A DNA stretch of 64,000 nucleotides, from assembly GCA_902364065.1 (NCBI GenBank), contig CABJCJ010000009.1, positions 26,692 to 90,691 of the forward strand, in the 5' to 3' direction. Below, piece by piece: positions 21,351 through 28,810 of the stretch (positions are counted from its first letter, which is position 1; each line of letters starts with the position of its first letter). The notes beneath the pieces were generated by a model. That model had not been told where the DNA came from, made no database searches, and saw only the letters and a program-made list of their open reading frames with translations. The stretch comes from Veillonellaceae bacterium SB90. Its GTDB lineage: Bacteria > Bacillota > Negativicutes > Selenomonadales > Selenomonadaceae. A program made the translations under genes and the position numbers.

Positions 21351-21551
21351 TCAGGCCGTCTTGATGACATTCGCTGCCTGCGGACCTCTTGCACCTTCAA
21401 CGATGTCGAATTCGACACCCTGACCCTCGTTGAGCGTCTTGAAGCCTTCATCCTGGATCGCGGAGAAGTGAACGAACACATCATCGCCGTCTTCACGTGC
21501 AATGAAGCCGTAGCCTTTCTCAGCGCTGAACCATTTTACTTTGCCAACCAT
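21351..21551 (-). CDS. Cold-shock protein, CspA family
   Basis: A 66-aa single-stranded nucleic-acid chaperone made of one cold-shock domain. RNP1 (KGYGFIAR) and RNP2 (DVFVHFSAI) are intact. The start [16 protein letters not shown] and AGGGGGA 6 nt upstream fix ATG 21551. The transcript has an approximately 67-nt leader with two hairpins (see the regulatory entry), typical of cold-shock mRNAs, and ends at its own terminator, so it is monocistronic. Confidence 0.95.
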   Translation of the reverse strand: MVGKVKWFSAEKGYGFIAREDGDDVFVHFSAIQDEGFKTLNEGQGVEFDIVEGARGPQAANVIKTA

Positions 21552-21578
21552 AATGATTCCCCCTAAAACAATGTAACC

Positions 21579-21653
21579 GAGGCCAAAACAGCCTCCCGAA
21601 TCAGCACGATGCTGATTAATTCCAATTATACTGACTCGCCATGCAACTGTCAA
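21579..21653 (-). promoter_or_regulatory. Promoter and hairpin leader of the cold-shock gene
   Basis: On the minus strand: -35 TTGACA (21648-21653), 17-bp spacer, -10 TATAAT (21625-21630), a consensus sigma-70/SigA promoter. The predicted transcript begins near 21618, and its first bases form an 8-bp hairpin (AATCAGCA/TGCTGATT, 21599-21617), followed by a 5-bp one (GAGGC/GCCTC, 21579-21595) before the ribosome binding site. A role in stability or temperature sensing is inferred. Confidence 0.8.
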
Positions 21654-21705
21654 ATTACATTACGATATGAGGATCATAAGAGGGTCTTATACATTTGTTC
21701 GAGGA

Positions 21706-22425
21706 TCAGAGGACTTTCGAGAGGAACGAGCGCGTGCGCTCCTCCTGCGGATGCTCAAATACTTCCTTCGGATCACCCTGCTCGATGATGCGGCCGTCGT
21801 CGACGAACAGCAGGCGGTCGCCGACTTCACGGGCAAAGCCCATCTCGTGCGTGACGATGACCATCGTCATGCCCTCTTCCGCCAGTTTGCGCATGACATC
21901 GAGAACTTCGCCGACCATCTCAGGATCGAGCGCCGAGGTCGGCTCGTCGAAAAGCATGACCTTCGGCTTCATGGCAAGGGCACGGGCGATGGCCACGCGC
22001 TGCTGCTGACCGCCTGAAAGCTGGTTCGGATACGAATCCGCCTTGTCTGCCAGGCCGACGCGGGCGAGGAGGGTCTTGGCCGTCTCCTCAGCCTCCTCCT
22101 TCTTGATGTGGCGGACCTTCATCGGTGCAAGCATGATATTCTGGAGCACCGTCATATGCGGGAAGAGGTTGAAGCGCTGGAATACCATGCCGACTTCCTC
22201 ACGCACCTTATTGATGTTGGCCTCGCCGTCGAGGACGATGCCATCGACGCTGACCTTGCCGGACGTCGGCTGTTCCAGGTAATTCATGCAGCGCAGCAGG
22301 GTGCTCTTGCCGGAACCGGACGGACCGATGATGACCACGACTTCCTTTTCCTTGATATCGAGGTCAATGCCCTTCAGGACCTCCACCTCACCGAATGATT
22401 TCTTCAGATTCTCAATGGCGATCAT
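21706..22425 (-). CDS. Polar amino-acid ABC transporter ATPase
   Basis: GlnQ-type ATPase of an amino-acid importer. The 239-aa product has Walker A GPSGSGKS, the subfamily block [21 protein letters not shown] and Walker [17 protein letters not shown] 22425 follows AGGAGG by 10 nt and overlaps the permease gene by 14 nt. It is the last gene of the binding protein-permease-ATPase operon. Confidence 0.95.
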   Translation of the reverse strand: MIAIENLKKSFGEVEVLKGIDLDIKEKEVVVIIGPSGSGKSTLLRCMNYLEQPTSGKVSVDGIVLDGEANINKVREEVGMVFQRFNLFPHMTVLQNIMLAPMKVRHIKKEEAEETAKTLLARVGLADKADSYPNQLSGGQQQRVAIARALAMKPKVMLFDEPTSALDPEMVGEVLDVMRKLAEEGMTMVIVTHEMGFAREVGDRLLFVDDGRIIEQGDPKEVFEHPQEERTRSFLSKVL

Positions 22426-23077
22426 CCGTCTGATACCTCCTCTCGAGATAAGCGACAAAGCGGGAAATCGTCAGCGTCATGGCCAGGTAGATGACCGCTA
22501 CACTGATCCAGATTTCCAGGGAACCGTACGTCTTGGCGATGATGAGCTGACCACGGCGCGTGAGCTCTTCAAAGCCGATGACCGATACGAGTGACGAATC
22601 CTTCAACAAGGCGATGAACTCATTGCCGAGCGGCGGGATGACGCGCTTGAAGGCCTGTGGCACAATGATGTAGCGCATCGTCTGTACCCACGTCATGCCG
22701 AGGGAACGGCCGGCTTCCATCTGCCCCTTGTCGATGGACTGGATGCCGGCGCGGAAGATCTCTGCTACGTATGCACCGGAGTTGATGCCGCAGGAACCGA
22801 TGGCGGCGACAAACGGATCGACGCGCTGGCCCGTAATGACCGGCAGCGCGAAGTAAACGAGGAAGATCTGCACGAGCAGCGGAGTGCCACGGAAGAAATC
22901 GACATAGACAGCCGACAGCACGCGTAAAATCTTGATGCGCGATATGCGCGCGATGCCGACAAAGAGGCCGATGATGACGCCGAGTGCTACGGACAGCGCC
23001 GTAATCTTGATGGTAACTCCTGCACCCACCAGCAGCAGTGGGAAGGAGTTCACCACCAGGTCAAAATTGAAATGCAT
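22412..23077 (-). CDS. Polar amino-acid ABC transporter permease
   Basis: HisM/GlnP-type inner-membrane subunit of 221 aa with about five helices and the EAA loop ([22 protein letters not shown] in part) that docks the ATPase. A single permease gene implies a homodimer. It lies 160 nt after the binding-protein gene with a terminator-like hairpin between them, and overlaps the ATPase gene. Confidence 0.93.
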   Translation of the reverse strand: MHFNFDLVVNSFPLLLVGAGVTIKITALSVALGVIIGLFVGIARISRIKILRVLSAVYVDFFRGTPLLVQIFLVYFALPVITGQRVDPFVAAIGSCGINSGAYVAEIFRAGIQSIDKGQMEAGRSLGMTWVQTMRYIIVPQAFKRVIPPLGNEFIALLKDSSLVSVIGFEELTRRGQLIIAKTYGSLEIWISVAVIYLAMTLTISRFVAYLERRYQTDDRH

Positions 23078-23186
23078 GTACTCTCACCTTACCATTTCGA
23101 GTTATATTTATTCAACGAAAAAAGAAAAACCTGTACTTAATTATATTTCCTGTCGTATGGCCTGTCAACGCATATTTTATATAGAA

Positions 23187-23222
23187 AGAAAAACACCAAG
23201 CCATCAGGCTTGGTGTTTTTTT
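23187..23222 (-). terminator. Hairpin between binding protein and permease genes
   Basis: Perfect 11-bp stem AACACCAAGCC/GGCTTGGTGTT with a 4-nt loop, flanked by T-runs on both strands. It follows the binding-protein stop by about 20 nt, within the transport operon; it probably acts as a partial terminator and 3' stabiliser that raises binding-protein mRNA over the membrane subunits. Confidence 0.8.
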
Positions 23223-23237
23223 ATGCAGGATTCGTGA

Positions 23238-24020
23238 TTATTTCTGCTCACCGAACCATTTTGCATAGATCTTGTCGTACTCGCCGTTCTCCTTGAGCTT
23301 CTTGAGTGCGTCGTTGATCTTCGTCTGGAGTTCCGTATTGTCCTTGGCGAGGGCAATGCCGTAATCCTCAGCCGTCAGGCGCTCCGGCAGAGCCTTGACA
23401 CCCGTCTCACCGCTCTTGGTGATGTAGTAATCATTGACCGGACGGTCGTTGACAACAGCATCGACACCATTGGCCTTGAGTTCCATGAAGCAGTCAGCCG
23501 GCGTGTTGAGCTCCTTGACCTCGACGCCGCCGAGCTTCTTGACGGCCTCAGCACTCGTCGTGCCGATCTGGACCGCAACCTTGTGGCCCTTGAGGTCCTG
23601 GAAGCTCTTGATGCCCTGCTCATCGGCGCGGACAACCATCGTCAGGCCGGACTGATAATAGGGATCCGAGAAGAGTACGTTTTCCTTGCGCTCATCGTTG
23701 ATCGTCATGCCGGAAATGATGACATCGATGTTCTTGGCCTGCAGGGCCGGGATCAGGCCATCAAAGCCGATGTTCTGAATCTCGACATCGTAGCCCATCT
23801 CCTTGCCGACGGCGCGGATGAGATCCATATCGAAGCCCTGGTATTCCTTCTGGCCTTCATCCTGGAACTCGAATGGAGCGAAGTCGATGGAAGAACCAAC
23901 CTTCAGGACCTTCGCGCTGGAACTGCTGCTGGAGCTCCCGCCATTGCCGCCGCAGCCGGCAAATGCCGTAACAGCGAAGACACAGGCAGCTGCGAGAGCC
24001 AGTAATTTTTTCATCTTCAT
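23238..24020 (-). CDS. Amino-acid ABC transporter substrate-binding lipoprotein
   Basis: GlnH-like receptor, 260 aa, with a lipoprotein signal (lipobox AGC, Cys about residue 23), a Gly/Ser linker and an SBP_bac_3 domain containing APFEFQDE, FSDPYYQSGL and a ligand-site QIGTTSAEAV. ATG 24020 lies behind GAGAGGGA; longer upstream extensions are rejected. The importer is completed by the permease and ATPase genes. A second, unlinked paralogue is at the left edge. Glutamine or another polar amino acid is likely but unproven. Confidence 0.93.
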   Translation of the reverse strand: MKMKKLLALAAACVFAVTAFAGCGGNGGSSSSSSSAKVLKVGSSIDFAPFEFQDEGQKEYQGFDMDLIRAVGKEMGYDVEIQNIGFDGLIPALQAKNIDVIISGMTINDERKENVLFSDPYYQSGLTMVVRADEQGIKSFQDLKGHKVAVQIGTTSAEAVKKLGGVEVKELNTPADCFMELKANGVDAVVNDRPVNDYYITKSGETGVKALPERLTAEDYGIALAKDNTELQTKINDALKKLKENGEYDKIYAKWFGEQK

Positions 24021-24051
24021 ACAAAATCCCTCTCTCTCAAAATAATCGCCT

Positions 24052-24088
24052 TTCACAAAAGAAAGCCCGGAAACGCATTCCCGGGCTT
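24052..24088 (-). terminator. Terminator after the zinc-ribbon gene
   Basis: AAGCCCGG/CCGGGCTT 8-bp stem followed on the minus strand by TTCTTTTG. It lies between the zinc-ribbon gene and the binding-protein gene and separates the two transcripts. Confidence 0.75.
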
Positions 24089-24173
24089 CGTTGCTCATAT
24101 GCATGTTTATTATAGCATGCTGCATAAAGAATCGCAAGAGAGATCCCTGCGGTTCCTGTCTTTCTTTATGCGA

Positions 24174-24458
24174 TTACTGTGCGCGTCTCTTGTTGAAGCA
24201 GTCGCGGCAGTATACCGGACGATCGTTCTTCGGCTCGAACGGAACCTCCGTTTCCTTGCCGCAGTCTGCGCAGACGACCTTGTACATCTTGCGCTGCTCA
24301 CCGCCCTCACGGCTGCGGCGGCGCTTGTCGCGGCAATCACGGCAGCGTGCTGGTTCGTTCTCAAAGCCTTTCTCAGCATAAAATTCCTGCTCACCAGCGG
24401 TGAAGATGAATTCTTTACCACATTCTTTGCACGTGAGTGTCTTGTCTTGGTATTCCAT
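24174..24458 (-). CDS. Small zinc-ribbon protein (CxxC-x17-CxxC)
   Basis: A 94-aa protein with two four-Cys modules: CKECGKEF...CRDC near the N-terminus and CADC-x17-CRDC at the C-terminus, the second matching the described CxxC-x17-CxxC domain, with a basic RRRSREGG linker. Likely binds two zinc ions and perhaps nucleic acid or protein; function is not known. Monocistronic, with its own terminator. The upstream 260 bases hold only AT-rich sequence and the ATPase terminator. Confidence 0.8.
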   Translation of the reverse strand: MEYQDKTLTCKECGKEFIFTAGEQEFYAEKGFENEPARCRDCRDKRRRSREGGEQRKMYKVVCADCGKETEVPFEPKNDRPVYCRDCFNKRRAQ

Positions 24459-24644
24459 AAGATAATCCCCTTACTAAAAATAGAAATAAACTTCAGATGT
24501 CCGCTTCCCTATAAGCAGAAAATGCTAAGAAAAAGAACGTCTATAAATACAGTATACTTGTTATTATCATAAAGTGCAAGTAATTTTTTTATTGTGTAAA
24601 AATTCCGCTGAATTAGAAACAATAACCATCGCGTCAAACAACGC

Positions 24645-24693
24645 AAAAAGCAGGCTGTCTGCCGCGGGGAACACACGCGCGGCAGACAGCCTG
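24645..24693 (-). terminator. Terminator of the P-type ATPase operon
   Basis: Perfect 15-bp stem CAGGCTGTCTGCCGC/GCGGCAGACAGCCTG followed by TTTTT on the minus strand, about 30 nt after the ATPase stop. It ends the HMA-like/ATPase cluster. Confidence 0.9.
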
Positions 24694-24725
24694 TCCAAAA
24701 AATCATGATTTGAGAATGAAGAGAA

Positions 24726-26822
24726 TCAACGGCGCTTGCGGCGAACAAAGGCGCGCTGCTCGGGCCGCAGGATGCGGCAGCTGTTGAGCACGACAGCCAG
24801 TGTAGCCGTGTTGTGGATGACGGCTGCCCACAAGGGATTGATGCGTCCGAGTGCTCCGAGGAGCATCGCCGCACTGTTGACGAGGATCGTCGCCATGAAG
24901 TTCTGATGCACGAGATCCATCGTGCGGCGGCCGAGCTGCAGAGCCTCCATGAGTCTCGACGGGTCCTCCGAATGAATCGTGACAGCCGAAGACTCCGCGG
25001 CGATATCCGTCTGGCGGCCGCCGAGTGACACGCCGACGTCGGCAAAGGCCAGCGCCGGCGCATCGTTGATGCCATCGCCGACCATCATGACCGTGCCGTG
25101 CTGCTTGAGCTTGTTGACATAATCGGATTTATCCTCCGGCAGGATTTCCGCATAATAGGAATCGATGTCCATGCTGCGGGCCACTTCCTGTGCGACCGGC
25201 TTGCTGTCACCCGTGAGCATGACGATTTCATCAATGCCGTAGCGGCGCATTTGATTGAGCGTCTTCTTCATCTTGGGACGAATCGGATCCTCGATGCCGA
25301 TGACGCCGATGAGCTGTTCATCGCGAGCCACGTAGAGGAGATTCTTGCTCGTGAGTCCCGCATCGAGCGTTTCGGGATCCGTGATGCCATGCTCGGCAAG
25401 GAATTTCTTGCTGCCCACGCGGACCACGCCGCCGTGGAAGCCCTCAAAATCAGGCACTTCCGCCTGCATGCCGCGCGCCACGATGGTCTTCGAAGTCTTA
25501 TGATGCGGCGTCTCCCAGTTCTTCTCCTTGACGTATTTCTGAATGGCAACGGCCAGCGGATGAACGGAATGCAGCTCCGCCGAAGCGGCGAGCAGAACCG
25601 TCTCCTTCTCCGTGACGCCCTGCGCGGTCTTGACAAAGGAAATCTGCGGCACGCCCACCGTCAGCGTGCCCGTCTTGTCGAGCACAACGGTATCCGTCTC
25701 GGCCAGGGCCTCGATGTAGTTGCCGCCCTTGACGAGAATACCGCGCTTCGCGGCCGCGCCGATGGCAGCCGAGATGGCCGTGGCTGTCGAAAGCTTGAGG
25801 CCGCAGGAAAAGTCGATGAACAGGAGATTCAGGACACGCTGCCAGTCCCGCGTCGCGCCATAAACGATGGCTGCACCGAGGAACGACACCGGCACGAGGA
25901 AATTGGCCATCTGGTCGGCAAAGTTCTGCACCGGCGCCTTGCGCGTCTGCGCTTCCTCGACGAGATGGACGATGTGCGCAAGGCTCGTATCCTTGCCGAC
26001 TTTCTCCACGGCAATGACGAGCTCACCGGCTTCGACGACAGAGCCCGCATATACGGGCGAGCCCTTGTGCTTCATGGCCGGATTGGACTCACCTGTGATC
26101 GATGCCTGATTGATGGCGGCATCGCCGGAGATGACGCGGCCATCGATGACAATCTTCTCACCGGTATGCGCGGCGATGACATCGCCGGCTTTGACCTCTT
26201 CGACGGGTACCTTGCGCTCGACCTCTCCATCGACGAGCCATACGTAGCGCTGATCGATCGAGAGCAGGCCGGAAATATGGCTGCGCGCGCGTTCTGCCGC
26301 GTAGCTCGTCAGCATTTCCGCACCGTTGGAAATGGCAAGCAGCGTCAGGCTCGATTCCGGCTTGCCGGCCAGTACCGAAGCGATGACAGCCGTCGCCGTC
26401 AGTGTATCAGCATTGGGCTGATGATCCTTGACCATGCCCTGTATGCCATTCTGGATGAACTTGCGGGCAATGCCGAGCACGAGCAGGCTCCTGACGACCT
26501 TGAGGCTCAGGAAGAGCTGCGGCTGCGTGCGGCGCAGGACTTCCATGCCGGCAAAGCTCGCAAGCGAGAACAAGGCATCACGGCGGTACTCCGCGAGGCG
26601 GTCAGCCGGTTTGATGGCTGCTTCCCTGACGTGTTCGACCGTCTCGATGGCCAGGCGCTGGATTTCCCGTACCGGCAGGCGTCCCTGATACCAGATCTGA
26701 ATGCGCCGCTCCGCTACCGTCACGGCCTTGACCATGCGGTAGCGGCGTATGGCTGCCGCCAGCCTTGCGCGCTCTTCGCGCGGCAGGCTGGCCTGCAGAT
26801 TAAAATAACAACTTCCGTACAT
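24726..26822 (-). CDS. Metal-type P-type ATPase with atypical SCG motif
   Basis: P1B-like transport ATPase of 698 aa. Visible motifs: an N-terminal HMA-like segment without CxxC, TGES (about 243-246), phosphorylation loop DKTGT (382-386), the P1B-specific HP (421-422) and GDGINDAPAL (582-591). The membrane metal motif is FSCGLKLS (SCG at about 339-341) instead of CPx, and the last helices carry HNTATLAVVLNS, so metal specificity cannot be predicted from the known classes. ATG 26822 overlaps the stop of the previous gene (TAATG), showing coupling; the GTG at 26861 is an alternative. Last gene of a four-gene unit. Confidence 0.85.
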   Translation of the reverse strand: MYGSCYFNLQASLPREERARLAAAIRRYRMVKAVTVAERRIQIWYQGRLPVREIQRLAIETVEHVREAAIKPADRLAEYRRDALFSLASFAGMEVLRRTQPQLFLSLKVVRSLLVLGIARKFIQNGIQGMVKDHQPNADTLTATAVIASVLAGKPESSLTLLAISNGAEMLTSYAAERARSHISGLLSIDQRYVWLVDGEVERKVPVEEVKAGDVIAAHTGEKIVIDGRVISGDAAINQASITGESNPAMKHKGSPVYAGSVVEAGELVIAVEKVGKDTSLAHIVHLVEEAQTRKAPVQNFADQMANFLVPVSFLGAAIVYGATRDWQRVLNLLFIDFSCGLKLSTATAISAAIGAAAKRGILVKGGNYIEALAETDTVVLDKTGTLTVGVPQISFVKTAQGVTEKETVLLAASAELHSVHPLAVAIQKYVKEKNWETPHHKTSKTIVARGMQAEVPDFEGFHGGVVRVGSKKFLAEHGITDPETLDAGLTSKNLLYVARDEQLIGVIGIEDPIRPKMKKTLNQMRRYGIDEIVMLTGDSKPVAQEVARSMDIDSYYAEILPEDKSDYVNKLKQHGTVMMVGDGINDAPALAFADVGVSLGGRQTDIAAESSAVTIHSEDPSRLMEALQLGRRTMDLVHQNFMATILVNSAAMLLGALGRINPLWAAVIHNTATLAVVLNSCRILRPEQRAFVRRKRR

Positions 26823-27460
26823 TATACCGTTCGCCAACCTCTCATCAGTGACAAGGCCCACCAGAGCATCTGCGCGCCTGATGGCGAAGTCTGTGTCATA
26901 ATCATCTTGCGCAGGCCGCGCAGGCCAAACAGCAGGGAGGCCAGAGAACTCATGTCAAACAAGCCGCCCGTGCTGTGCTTGATCCAGGCGGAAAAAGCGC
27001 GGGCCGAGCCGCGGATGCTGCGCGTGACACTGCCCGCGTGCGACTCATCCGGCAGCCGGTCTTCTGTATCTGCGCGGCCCCTGTGCCCAAAGATATGATC
27101 ACGCAGCCAGGCTGCCAGGCCTTCAATCTTCAGTGCATCCGCCTCCTCGAAGCAGAACAGGATGCTGCCGCTTAAGGCATTGACCTCCACGCTCCTGACA
27201 AAATCCAGGCGTGAAAGATTTTCCTCGAGGATACTCGCCAGTCCTGCGGAAATGACAGCAGCCTGGTAACGCCGGCGGCCCGGCAAAGCGGAAACGAGCT
27301 CGAGCCCGTCCGGCACAGCCTTACTGCGCACCGGACGGGAAAAATGTGCCCGGCGTGCCGAAACGCGCGGCGCACAAGCTCCTGACTGACGACCTCCCAG
27401 CATCTGACGGATGCTCTTGCCAATGGCGGCGCCCATCATGAAACCAGATACATAAGACAT
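26822..27460 (-). CDS. HMA-like (HMA_2-type) membrane-associated protein
   Basis: A 212-aa protein with a glycine-rich hydrophobic N-terminus (SGFMMGAAIGKSIRQMLGG), a central HMA-like fold (LPGRRRYQAAV to VNALSGSILFCFEE, residues about 59-107) and a C-terminal hydrophobic stretch (SSLASLLFGLRGLRKM). The HMA-like part lacks the CxxC metal-binding pair but shares the GRxR and V-N-x-x-(S/T)GSIL pattern with its neighbour. Translationally coupled to the ATPase gene, so it is likely a regulatory or assembly partner of that pump. Function inferred only. Confidence 0.65.
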   Translation of the reverse strand: MSYVSGFMMGAAIGKSIRQMLGGRQSGACAPRVSARRAHFSRPVRSKAVPDGLELVSALPGRRRYQAAVISAGLASILEENLSRLDFVRSVEVNALSGSILFCFEEADALKIEGLAAWLRDHIFGHRGRADTEDRLPDESHAGSVTRSIRGSARAFSAWIKHSTGGLFDMSSLASLLFGLRGLRKMIMTQTSPSGAQMLWWALSLMRGWRTV

Positions 27461-27463
27461 GGC

Positions 27464-27763
27464 TTACCTCCTCCTCGCATGTGTCATGATATATTCTTCA
27501 ACTTTGCGCAAATCACGGTTCGTGCGCAGGATCCCAGGCACATAATGGATGAGGATGGAGCCCGTCACCGTGTTCGTCTCCACGCGCTCAATTTCCCGGA
27601 ATGCACCGAGCTGCTGCTGCACCTGCTGTTCCAGGCCGGGATTGCCGATGAGCTTCTTGCTGTGAAGACGCACACGGCCCGGCAGATAAGATGAGATCTC
27701 GACCGAGCGGATGAATAAATCCAGGGTATTCGTAGGAATCTGCAGATTTCCCATGAAATTCAA
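27464..27763 (-). CDS. Small HMA-like protein lacking CxxC
   Basis: A 99-aa protein containing one HMA-like domain: SYLPGRVRLHSKKL ... VETNTVTGSILIHYVPG. No CxxC is present. I place the start at TTG 27763, which sits 8 nt after GGGAGG; the ATG at 27754 is 17 nt away and the ATG at 27844 falls in an upstream hairpin. The gene ends 3 nt before the 212-aa HMA-like gene, in the ATPase operon. Probably a soluble partner of the ATPase. Confidence 0.65.
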   Translation of the reverse strand: MNFMGNLQIPTNTLDLFIRSVEISSYLPGRVRLHSKKLIGNPGLEQQVQQQLGAFREIERVETNTVTGSILIHYVPGILRTNRDLRKVEEYIMTHARRR

Positions 27764-27795
27764 TCGTATTTCCTCCCTAAAACCACAATGGCATG

Positions 27796-27829
27796 TACAG
27801 AAAGAGACTGCCGCAAAGCTGGCAGTCTC
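27796..27829 (-). terminator. Intra-operon hairpin after the 68-aa gene
   Basis: Perfect 9-bp stem GAGACTGCC/GGCAGTCTC with an 8-nt loop and a weak T-rich tail (TTTCTG) on the minus strand. Could attenuate transcription into the HMA/ATPase genes or stabilise the first cistron. Confidence 0.6.
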
Positions 27830-27849
27830 CCTTGTCTCATGCAAAACAA

Positions 27850-28056
27850 TCAGTTTTTCTTGGCTTCCTGAGCTGCAATCAGGTCTTCCAGTTCTTCCTT
27901 CTGACGCTGAAGCTCAGCAAGGGGAACTTCGCCAGTCGGAGCGGCCGGCTGAAGAGCGGCCATCTGCTGCTCGCGCTCCTGCATGAAGCGATAGCCGAAG
28001 ATACCGGCTACTGCACCAACAGCAAGACCAATCCAAAAATCTGTCTTCTGGAACAT
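27850..28056 (-). CDS. Small single-helix membrane protein with coiled coil
   Basis: A 68-aa protein: one membrane helix with a glycine pattern (FWIGLAVGAVAGIFGYRF), then a Gln/Glu/Leu-rich helix likely to form a coiled coil (LAELQRQKEELEDLIAAQEAKK). ATG 28056 is 9 nt behind AGGAGG; the ATG three codons earlier touches that site. First gene after the Fur-like promoter, so probably the leading cistron of the metal ATPase cluster. No recognised family. Confidence 0.7.
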   Translation of the reverse strand: MFQKTDFWIGLAVGAVAGIFGYRFMQEREQQMAALQPAAPTGEVPLAELQRQKEELEDLIAAQEAKKN

Positions 28057-28150
28057 CTCATCCATCCTCCTTCACATATCATCGTATATATAATATGCAG
28101 ACTGCTTATTACCCATATTGGCGGGGACTGCACTCTCTATTTCCTTTCCA

Positions 28151-28179
28151 TAATAACACGACTGGTTATCATTATCAAA
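28151..28179 (-). promoter_or_regulatory. SigA promoter overlapped by Fur-like box, metal ATPase cluster
   Basis: Minus strand: -35 TTGATA (28174-28179), 17-bp spacer, -10 TATTAT (28151-28156). The box GATAATGATAACCAGTCGT (28159-28177) covers the -35 and spacer and matches the 19-bp Fur consensus at about 14 positions, with the first 11 bases identical. The 12-mer GATAATGATAAC recurs upstream of tolC. Repression by a Fur-type regulator is inferred. Confidence 0.65.
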
Positions 28180-28189
28180 AATAAGAACG

Positions 28190-28228
28190 TAAAAAAATCC
28201 CTGCTGGAGCAAGCCACAGCAGGGATTG
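28190..28228 (-). terminator. Terminator of ilvBN
   Basis: AATCCCTGCTG/CAGCAGGGATT 11-bp stem followed by TTTTTTTA on the minus strand, about 20 nt after the ilvN stop. Confidence 0.9.
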
Positions 28229-28250
28229 TAACGCTTCCACACCAGCGTGT

Positions 28251-28754
28251 TCACATGTCCTTGACGGGGACCGGACCGCGGGAAATCGCGATGGCCCCTG
28301 TGCGGGCAATCTCGATGATGCCGTACTCCTTCATGACATCACAGAGTGCATCGATCTTATTCTGTGCACCCGTCAATTCAATGACGACATCCTGCGGCGT
28401 CACATCGACGATGTTGGCACGGAAGATGTTGACCACATTGATGATGTCCGCGCGATTCTCACGCGTCGCGGCAACCTTGATGAGCACGAGCTCGCGCTCA
28501 ATGGAATCCGCCTCGCTGAGATTGACGATCTTGATGACATCGATGAGCTTGCTGAGCTGATTGATGACCTGGTAGAGCTCATTCTCCGATTCTACCGAAA
28601 CCACAATGTTGATGCGCGTGACATCCGCATCTTCCGTATAACCGGCCGAAATGCTTTCGATATTGAATGCTCTGCGGCTGATGAGTCCCGATACATGTGT
28701 CAGAACTCCCGGCTTATCGTCGACGAGGACGGCCAGCAGATATTTTTTCATCAT
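28251..28754 (-). CDS. ilvN: Acetolactate synthase small (regulatory) subunit
   Basis: Regulatory subunit of acetohydroxyacid synthase, responsible for valine feedback inhibition and full activity in branched-chain amino-acid synthesis. The 167-aa product has an N-terminal ACT domain (LLAVLVDDKPGVLTHVSGLISRR in part, with GYTED) and a C-terminal ALS_ss_C domain. The paired ATGs at 28754/28751 follow AAAGGGG. It lies about 55 nt after ilvB in the same transcript. Confidence 0.95.
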   Translation of the reverse strand: MMKKYLLAVLVDDKPGVLTHVSGLISRRAFNIESISAGYTEDADVTRINIVVSVESENELYQVINQLSKLIDVIKIVNLSEADSIERELVLIKVAATRENRADIINVVNIFRANIVDVTPQDVVIELTGAQNKIDALCDVMKEYGIIEIARTGAIAISRGPVPVKDM

Positions 28755-28810
28755 AAAACCCCTTTCTATGGCAGCCATGGCGTCACCCGGCGCCATGACA
28801 CAACGGTTCC

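Noticed and set aside
25098-27098. A 666-codon plus-strand frame opposite the P-type ATPase
   Set aside because: Same shadow effect; the minus strand carries all P-type ATPase motifs.
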